Assembly (NCBI RefSeq): GCF_001613425.1
Contig: NZ_BDCI01000023.1
Coordinates: 248,001-312,000, forward strand
DNA length: 64,000 nucleotides
Source of the DNA: Nocardia vulneris
Lineage (GTDB): Bacteria > Actinomycetota > Actinomycetes > Mycobacteriales > Mycobacteriaceae
Reading direction: 5' to 3'
The position numbers and the translations under genes are program-made. Under the pieces are notes generated by a model, which did no database searches, had not been told where the DNA came from, and was given only the letters and a program-made list of their open reading frames with translations. This document shows, piece by piece, positions 58,840 through 64,000 of the stretch; the first letter of the stretch is position 1, and every line of letters starts with the position of its first letter.

Positions 58840-59583
58840 TCAGGACACGCGGTCGGAGCCGCGCAGCCAGCCGAACAGGCCGCGCCGGGGGCGGATGTCC
58901 TCCGGTTCTTCCTCGGGCGGTACCAGCGTGGCCGGGTCGGGCGCCTGTCCTTTCGGATAGAGCGTGAATCCGCAGACCGCCACGTCACCGGGCACCAGCG
59001 CGCCTGCCGGAGCCGGTGCGCGGTAGTGGAAGCCGAGCCATTCGTTGTTCGCGGCGTCGGCGAAGTCGGGCGGATCGAAGGGCAGGGTCTGCGGGTCGGG
59101 GAGTTCGCCGGCCTGCCAGCGCACCGGGTGCTCACCGGCCCAGTACGGCCGTTCCCAGACCAGGGGGAGTCCCTCGTCCTCCAAAATGTTGACCCGGCTG
59201 GAGCTGAACGCCCGGCGGAATTCGCCACGCTCCCAATGCGCGAACGCGCCCCACCCGTGCGCGGTGTCGAACGACACCAGGTAGGTGTGCTCCGAGGCGA
59301 GCGGCCGCACCAGCAGTTCCGGCAGCTCGGTCGGGTGGATGCGGGCGGCCTGCGCCGAACACACCACGGTGACGCCGGGGTAGCAGCCGATGTAGACCTC
59401 GTCGAGGTCCGGGCCCGCGCACCCGGCCAGCGTGCCGACCATGATCGGCAGGACGTCGCGATCACTGTGCAACTGTTTGGCAAGCGCCAGTGCGGCATCG
59501 GGATCCGGGTCGTGATTGGCGCGCAGTACCGTCAACGGGTCGGATGCGTCGACGTACCAGAGCGACGAAGCTTTCGATAGCAT
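58840..59583 (-). CDS. DUF6928-like protein
   Basis: 247 residues. 'SSLWYVDASDPLTVLRANHD' and 'DEVYIGCYPGVTVVCSAQAA' match the DUF6928 pattern of intracellular actinobacterial proteins. Further 'YLVSFDTAHGWGAFAHWERG' and 'LVWERPYWAGEHPV', and a C-terminal charged tail 'GLFGWLRGSDR'. No membrane segment. ATG 59583. It is convergent with the DUF2537 gene and an insertion relative to the M. tuberculosis order. Function unknown. Confidence 0.7.
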   Translation of the reverse strand: MLSKASSLWYVDASDPLTVLRANHDPDPDAALALAKQLHSDRDVLPIMVGTLAGCAGPDLDEVYIGCYPGVTVVCSAQAARIHPTELPELLVRPLASEHTYLVSFDTAHGWGAFAHWERGEFRRAFSSSRVNILEDEGLPLVWERPYWAGEHPVRWQAGELPDPQTLPFDPPDFADAANNEWLGFHYRAPAPAGALVPGDVAVCGFTLYPKGQAPDPATLVPPEEEPEDIRPRRGLFGWLRGSDRVS

Positions 59584-60060
59584 TTCCGGCACCTCCCGAT
59601 GGTTGCACGAATCAGCTCCGCGAACTTCGAGCAACGCACTGGGGTGTCGAACAATTCACCGCGTCGGTGTCTCGTCCGATGCCTGGCACGCCGTCGATCA
59701 CACACTAAAAATCTACCTGCCGTGCGCGGTTCCGGACCGTCCTTCGGTCCCGGAACACGCCCGCGCGCCGCGAAATATGTTGCTACGCGGGGCTCAGCAA
59801 ACCAGCCTCGGCCTCAGCAAACCGATTTCGACCGGACGCGCGAGCTACGCACTGAACTCGAGTGCGGCGGAGCGCTCGCCGCGCGCAGCCCGTCGTCGCG
59901 CGCGCGTGGCAGCCGAGCGACACGCGGACGGAGTGCGAAACCACGCGGGCGGAGTGCGAAACCACGCGGGCGGAGTGCGAAACATCGCGCGGCAGCTCCT
60001 GAACGAAACGCGCCAGCCGTTCTCGGCGGGTCCGGAATACGAGAGCGACGGGCGTGCGCG
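59584..60060. other. 477-bp gap with a short tandem repeat
   Basis: No gene is supported. Frames reading rightward give Arg/Ala-rich peptides without a start signal. The promoter of the DUF6928 gene must lie near 59600. A 21-bp unit, cacgcgggcggagtgcgaaac with one variant, is repeated three times at 59921-59983 (listed separately). Confidence 0.5.
59921..59983. repeat. 21-bp tandem repeat, three copies
   Basis: cacgcggacggagtgcgaaac followed by two copies with gggcgg in place of ggacgg; the 3' flank repeats part of the unit (atcgcgcgg). Confidence 0.85.
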
Positions 60061-61140
60061 TCAGTGACCTGAGCTGCGCACGCCGAGCAGCACGTCCTCC
60101 CAGGACGGCATGGGCGCCTTGCCGCGCTTGGTGCGGGCGGTCTTGGCCGGGGCCTTGGCGGGCTTGGCCGGTGCTTCCTCGGCCGCCGGTGCCTTCGCCG
60201 CCGGCGCCTTGGGCGCGGCGGGTGCGGGCGGGGCGGTATCCGCGGTGCTGTCGGCGGTTGATGCGGCGGGGCTCGGTGCAGGCGCGCTAGGCGCGGGGCT
60301 CGCGGCGGCGGGCGTGGTGGGGGTCGCCGCCGCAGGAGCGGCGGTCGCGCCCGCTGTGATGGCGGGCGTGCTGCTGCCACCGGCCGCGACCGCACGCTGC
60401 TCGAAGTATTCGTCCAGCGTGGGCCGGCCCTGCTGGCGGGCGGCAGGGCGGGTGGGCGGTGCCGCCGGGGCGGGACGCGGTTCGGCCACCGGCTCGGGCT
60501 GCGGTTCGGGGGTCTCGGCCGCCGCGGGCAGGATGGTCGCGAGACCGCGTAGCGCGCGGCCGAAGTCGGGATCGATCAGGTCCGAGGCCGGGTCGTCGAG
60601 CGGAGAGACCGAGCCGCCGTGCGCGTCCGGCTGGTAGCGCCAGTGCGCGGCGATTTCGGAACGCCCGTTCTGCCACTGCAATTGGGCGACCCAGAAGCCC
60701 TTCTCGTCCTTCCAGGCGTCCCATTCGGCGCCTTCGATGTTGTGCCCGCGCTCGGTGAAGGCCGCGGTGACGACGTCGATGAGGGTTTCCACGGCGGGCC
60801 CGTCGGGGCGGACCGGGTGCGCCTTCTGGGCGAGTTCGGCGGCACGGGCGCGCTCCAGCAGCACCGGGTAGGCGAACCGCTCGACGCGGCTGGCCGGCAT
60901 GCCGGACTCGGCGGTGACCTGTTCGACGGAGGCGCCGGCGCGGATTCGAGCCTGGATATCGCGAGGACGCATAGTTGCTTCCATTTCGATCTCTATCTGG
61001 CCGAATCGGGCAAGGTCTCCGCGTGCTGCGGCTCGTAGCTTGTCGTCGGCGGGCAGCCGGTACTTCGCGCCGGACTCGGTGTCGATACACACGATGTGCG
61101 TGGAGTCGGGCGTCACCCCGATCACTCGAAGTTCACGCAC
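60061..61140 (-). CDS. sepH: Septation protein SepH
   Basis: 359 residues; binds FtsZ and promotes its assembly at the septum in actinobacteria. N-terminal DUF3071 domain: 'VRELRVIGVTPDSTHIVCID', 'MRPRDIQARIRAGASVEQVT' with a helix-turn-helix-like segment, 'WDAWKDEKGFWVAQLQWQNG'. A ~110-residue Ala/Pro/Thr-rich linker leads to the conserved C-terminal motif 'APMPSWEDVLLGVRS'. Start GTG 61140 with AAGGAGG 6 bases upstream. Matches Rv0883c and stands next to serC as there. The 211-bp gap 61141-61351 holds its promoter. Confidence 0.93.
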   Translation of the reverse strand: MRELRVIGVTPDSTHIVCIDTESGAKYRLPADDKLRAAARGDLARFGQIEIEMEATMRPRDIQARIRAGASVEQVTAESGMPASRVERFAYPVLLERARAAELAQKAHPVRPDGPAVETLIDVVTAAFTERGHNIEGAEWDAWKDEKGFWVAQLQWQNGRSEIAAHWRYQPDAHGGSVSPLDDPASDLIDPDFGRALRGLATILPAAAETPEPQPEPVAEPRPAPAAPPTRPAARQQGRPTLDEYFEQRAVAAGGSSTPAITAGATAAPAAATPTTPAAASPAPSAPAPSPAASTADSTADTAPPAPAAPKAPAAKAPAAEEAPAKPAKAPAKTARTKRGKAPMPSWEDVLLGVRSSGH

Positions 61141-61351
61141 CGTTACCTCCTTACCGCGTCGACTCGCGACACCGCCCACTTTCCGAAACAGTAGTGCACT
61201 TCTGAGATCCGTGGGGCAGGACACGCGGGGCGGAAATCTCCGCGGAGACCTCCGCACCCCGCTAATCTGCTCTGTTCGAGTTGAAGCTTCGCGCGCCACG
61301 GCGTGTCATGTGTGGCGTGTCACGTGCGCGGAGCGCGTCGAATCCGGTGTG

Positions 61352-62476
61352 TCAGCCCAGATTCTGCACGACCCAGTCGATGCTACGGGTGAGCTGGCTG
61401 ATGTCCTCGGGGTCGATCGCCGGGAACATGCCGACGCGCAGCTGGTTGCGGCCCAGCTTGCGGTAGGGCTCGGTGTCGACGATTCCGTTGGCCCGCAGCA
61501 CCTTCGCCACCGCGGCCGCATCGACCGAATCAGCGAAGTCGATGGTGCCGACGACCTGCGAACGGTGCGCCGGGTCGGTGACGTACGGCGTGGCGAATTC
61601 GCTCGACTCGGCCCAGTTGTACAGCCGCGACGAGGAATCCAGCGTCCGCTTGACCGCCCAGTCCAGGCCGCCGTTGCCGTTGATCCATTCGATCTGGTCG
61701 GCGAACAGCAGCAGCGTGGCCAGCGCCGGGGTGTTGTAGGTCTGGTCCTTGGTGCTGTTGTCGATCGCGACGGGCAGCGAGAGGAACTCCGGTGTCCAGC
61801 GACCCGAAGTCTTGATCTCCTCGACCCGGGCCAGCGCCGCGGGGCTCATCAGCGCGACCCAGAGGCCACCGTCGGCGGCGAAGCACTTCTGCGGTGCGAA
61901 GTAGTAGACGTCGGCGTCGGCGATGTCGACCGGCAGGCCGCCCGCGCCCGAGGTCGCGTCGATGGCGATCAGCGCGTGCTCCGAACCGGCCGGACGCTGC
62001 ACCGGAATGGCGACACCGGTGGAGGTTTCGTTGTGTGCCCAGCCGATCAGGTCGGCCGACGGGTCCGACACCGGTTCGGGGGCGCTGCCCGGCTCGGACG
62101 AGACCACGATGGGATCGCCGATGAACGGGTTGCCCTTGGCGACCGAGGCGAACTTCGAGCTGAACTCACCGTTGGTGAGATGCAGCGAGCGCTCCCGGAT
62201 CAGGCCGAACGCGGCCGCGTCCCAGAAGGCCGTGGTGCCGCCGTTGCCGAGCACCACCTCGTAGCCGTCGGGCAGCGTGAACAGTTCGCGCAGCCCGGAA
62301 CGGACCCGCGCGACCACATCTTTCACCGGCTTCTGCCGGTGGCTCGTTCCGAACACCGAGGCGCCGACACTCACCAGAGACTGCAACTGCTCCGGTCGCA
62401 CCTTGGAGGGGCCGCAACCGAACCGTCCGTCGGCGGGCTTGAGGTCGTCGGGAATCGTCGGGAACGCAGTGGTCAT
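61352..62476 (-). CDS. serC: Phosphoserine aminotransferase SerC
   Basis: 374 residues; converts 3-phosphohydroxypyruvate and glutamate to phosphoserine. 'RFGCGPSKVRPEQL', 'VVLGNGGTTAFWDAAAFGL', 'AHNETSTGVAIPV', 'IAIDATSGAGGLPVDIADAD', then PLP Lys in 'YYFAPQKCFAADGGLW', 'STKDQTYNTPALATLLLF', and the C-terminal 'LRVGMFPAIDPEDISQL'. It belongs to the actinobacterial/archaeal SerC subgroup. ATG 62476. Homologue of Rv0884c. Confidence 0.95.
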   Translation of the reverse strand: MTTAFPTIPDDLKPADGRFGCGPSKVRPEQLQSLVSVGASVFGTSHRQKPVKDVVARVRSGLRELFTLPDGYEVVLGNGGTTAFWDAAAFGLIRERSLHLTNGEFSSKFASVAKGNPFIGDPIVVSSEPGSAPEPVSDPSADLIGWAHNETSTGVAIPVQRPAGSEHALIAIDATSGAGGLPVDIADADVYYFAPQKCFAADGGLWVALMSPAALARVEEIKTSGRWTPEFLSLPVAIDNSTKDQTYNTPALATLLLFADQIEWINGNGGLDWAVKRTLDSSSRLYNWAESSEFATPYVTDPAHRSQVVGTIDFADSVDAAAVAKVLRANGIVDTEPYRKLGRNQLRVGMFPAIDPEDISQLTRSIDWVVQNLG

Positions 62477-62656
62477 GCCGAACAGGGTAAAGCGTGTCGG
62501 ACCAGCTCTGTCAGTGTGGGTGGGCTGCTGTGCTCGAAGCCACGGACCGGGCCCGGCCCGGCCGGGCCCGCGCGGCTGCCGGATTTCCCCGCGGCGTGCT
62601 CGAGTTGCGGTGGTATTGCTGTGTCGCCGGGCACACTCCAGCTAACCTTTGCGCCC

Positions 62657-63337
62657 ATGAACATGGCGTCGGCGAGCTCGGGGTGGCGACTGCGGGGTCG
62701 CCGGTCACGCACCTTCGGGCTACGGGTGGGGGCGATCTCGGACGCGGCGCGGCGCGAGTTGCTGATGCGCGGAGCACTCGGCTCGGCAACGATTTTGGGC
62801 GTGCGGCCGAGTTCGAAGGCGGGCGAGCCGGATTCGAGCACGCCCTCGCGGCGCGAGCCGGGTCACGTGTTCTGGGTCCGGGTGCTGGTGGACGGCACGG
62901 CACCGTACGAGACCCGGGTGCGCCAGCGGGTGTCGGCGGCCGATCTCGAATGGATGCAGCCCGGAGATGTGGTGTGCTGCCGCATAGATCCGGGCGATCG
63001 GGACCGATTGGTGCTCTACGTACCGGATTTCGCGGAGACCGGGCGGGCCGGTATCGCCAAGATCCTCGCCGACGGACGCCGCGCCGACGCGACCGTGCTG
63101 GCGGCGACCCCGGTGGCGGCGGACTACTCCGGGCGCGACGACCCGGTGCTGCGGCTGGATCTGGAGGTGCGTGCCTGGGACGAGCCGACGCCCTGGCTGG
63201 TCCGGCTCGTGCAGCCGGTGCCGCTGGCCGCGATCGGTCTGGTCGATCTCGGCCAGCACCTCGAGGTCGCCTTCTTCACGGTCGACCACGGCGAGTCCGT
63301 CGCCGTCGACTGGGCCGCCTCGCTCGGCGAGGACTGA
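62657..63337 (+). CDS. Conserved hypothetical protein
   Basis: 226 residues, no recognised domain. 'GHVFWVRVLVDGTAPYETRV', 'DLEWMQPGDVVCCRIDP', 'RLVLYVPDFAETGRAGIAKI' and 'VDLGQHLEVAFFTVDHGESV' look like two repeats of a small beta-barrel-like domain, in the manner of OB-like folds. ATG 62657. No signal peptide or membrane segment. Convergent with the deacetylase gene, 9 bases apart. Function unknown. Confidence 0.65.
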   Translation: MNMASASSGWRLRGRRSRTFGLRVGAISDAARRELLMRGALGSATILGVRPSSKAGEPDSSTPSRREPGHVFWVRVLVDGTAPYETRVRQRVSAADLEWMQPGDVVCCRIDPGDRDRLVLYVPDFAETGRAGIAKILADGRRADATVLAATPVAADYSGRDDPVLRLDLEVRAWDEPTPWLVRLVQPVPLAAIGLVDLGQHLEVAFFTVDHGESVAVDWAASLGED

Positions 63338-63346
63338 CCGCGTCCG

Positions 63347-64000
63347 TCAGGGGAGGTGGACGAAGGTGAAGCCCATCGCGCGGATGGTCGGTAGCGCCGC
63401 GATCATGCCCGCGCCGGTGCCCGACTGCGGGCGATGCATGTGCGCGAGCGAGATCGCCCCCGGTGCCGCGGCGTTCATCGCGGTCTCGACGTGCTTGGCG
63501 GAGGCAGTGGCGCCGTAGTCGGCGTTGATGCTGAAACCGAGGGGGGTCTCGCCGATCTCCCGCACGATCCGCACGGCGACGTCGTCGTAGTGCGCGGTGC
63601 CGGGGCGGAAGAAGCGCGGCGGGCGGCCGAGCAGGCCGGCCAGCCGCTCGTGATTGGCCCAGACCTCGTCGGCCGCCTCCTGTGCCGAGCCGGTGCCCGT
63701 GATGCCGTAGGCCGCCCGGCCGGTCACCGACAGCGGCTTGTGCGCCACACCGTGATTGGCCAGTTCGAACAGGGGGTTCCCGGCCAACTGGGCGGCGCGC
63801 CCCTGATTGGCATCGATCCAGCGCTTGTTCAGGAACAGCGTGGCCGGAATCCGCTGGGCGACCAGGAAATCGATCAGCGACTGATCGATGTCGTTGTTGC
63901 CCGGTCCACCGCAGGCGTCGAAGGTCAACGCCATCTGCTTGCCCGCGGCGGCGAAAGTGCTTGTGATGCCTGCCATCTCCATGCCCCACTGCTGCGGCTG
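63347..64000 (-). CDS. Polysaccharide deacetylase (NodB homology), 5' end beyond window
   Basis: At least 217 residues to the edge; the frame is still open at 64000 ('PQQWGMEMAGIT'), so the N-terminus lies outside. NodB motifs: 'MALTFDACGGPGNND' with the first Asp, 'ATLFLNKRWIDAN', 'ELANHGVAHKPLS' with the two His metal ligands, 'PRFFRPGTAHYDD', 'SLAHMHRPQSGTG'. Such enzymes deacetylate peptidoglycan or exopolysaccharide. Many of these actinobacterial homologues are secreted; the signal would be in the missing part. Confidence 0.85.
   Translation of the reverse strand, partial: QPQQWGMEMAGITSTFAAAGKQMALTFDACGGPGNNDIDQSLIDFLVAQRIPATLFLNKRWIDANQGRAAQLAGNPLFELANHGVAHKPLSVTGRAAYGITGTGSAQEAADEVWANHERLAGLLGRPPRFFRPGTAHYDDVAVRIVREIGETPLGFSINADYGATASAKHVETAMNAAAPGAISLAHMHRPQSGTGAGMIAALPTIRAMGFTFVHLP

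Noticed and set aside
59516..60067. 183-codon frame in the gap before sepH
   Set aside because: Arg/Ala-rich translation dominated by the 21-bp repeat, no start signal, no similarity recognised.

Overview
This 64 kb window is high-GC actinobacterial chromosome. It very probably comes from a mycolic-acid-containing member of the Mycobacteriales, and Nocardia is the best guess. The evidence is the strong GC bias and frequent GTG starts, a DesA1-type acyl-ACP desaturase, salicylate genes for a nocobactin/mycobactin-type siderophore under IdeR-like iron boxes, an RpfA-type resuscitation factor, SepH, an Eis-like acetyltransferase, and gene order that follows M. tuberculosis. From about 27.3 kb to 62.5 kb the backbone matches, from memory, Rv0858c (dapC), Rv0861c/Rv0862c (XPB helicase and partner), Rv0863, Rv0867c (rpfA), Rv0870c, Rv0871 (cspB), Rv0875c/Rv0876c/Rv0877, Rv0879c to Rv0882, Rv0883c (sepH) and Rv0884c (serC). 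Extra genes are inserted at several points.

Layout. 0-7.7 kb: a MaoC-like gene cut by the window edge, an AraC regulator, an SDR oxidoreductase, desA1, a DUF937 gene, tRNA-Lys, a long regulatory-looking gap with palindromes ahead of a gamma-butyrolactone-receptor-type TetR gene, a tRNA Glu-Asp-Phe cluster, an 18-bp minisatellite and a secreted protein. 7.7-9.8 kb: a long hairpin, a 52-residue membrane protein too short for most gene finders, and a tandem array of eight units of about 190-240 bp. 9.8-18.6 kb: an ArsR/SRPBCC pair, a GAP-type membrane protein, a dolichol-phosphate-mannose-synthase-type glycosyltransferase, and the translationally coupled plsB / HAD-plsC pair for phosphatidic acid synthesis. 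18.6-24.6 kb: iron-regulated salicylate synthase and salicyl-AMP ligase facing each other, an SDR, an AhpD-like protein, and a chorismate-pathway DAHP synthase preceded by an aromatic-rich leader peptide and an attenuator-like hairpin.

24.6-30.2 kb holds transporters, a TRIC channel, dapC, an ECF41-type sigma factor and a GNAT enzyme. 30.2-33.0 kb is an accessory type VII secretion module on the minus strand: two WXG100 proteins, a large polymorphic toxin and a putative immunity protein. The toxin frame, started at the ATGA overlap with the preceding gene, contains an in-frame TAG at codon 31. 33.0-43.9 kb has XPB helicase, DUF3239, LysE, a secreted M1 peptidase, a lipoprotein, the helicase-partner/WYL-like protein, rpfA with a perfect CRP-type site and a candidate c-di-AMP riboswitch, and cspB.

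43.9-64 kb has a 20-bp-arm hairpin, DUF2771 and MFS genes, a lipoprotein glutaminyl cyclase, a DUF3027 gene overlapping a sacsin-like ATPase, a TetR/ceramidase divergent pair, MarR, YccF, an Eis-like enzyme, a SpoU methyltransferase, sepH, serC and the 3' part of a polysaccharide deacetylase that leaves the window. Family names and comparisons with M. tuberculosis come from recognition of the protein sequences, not from database searches.
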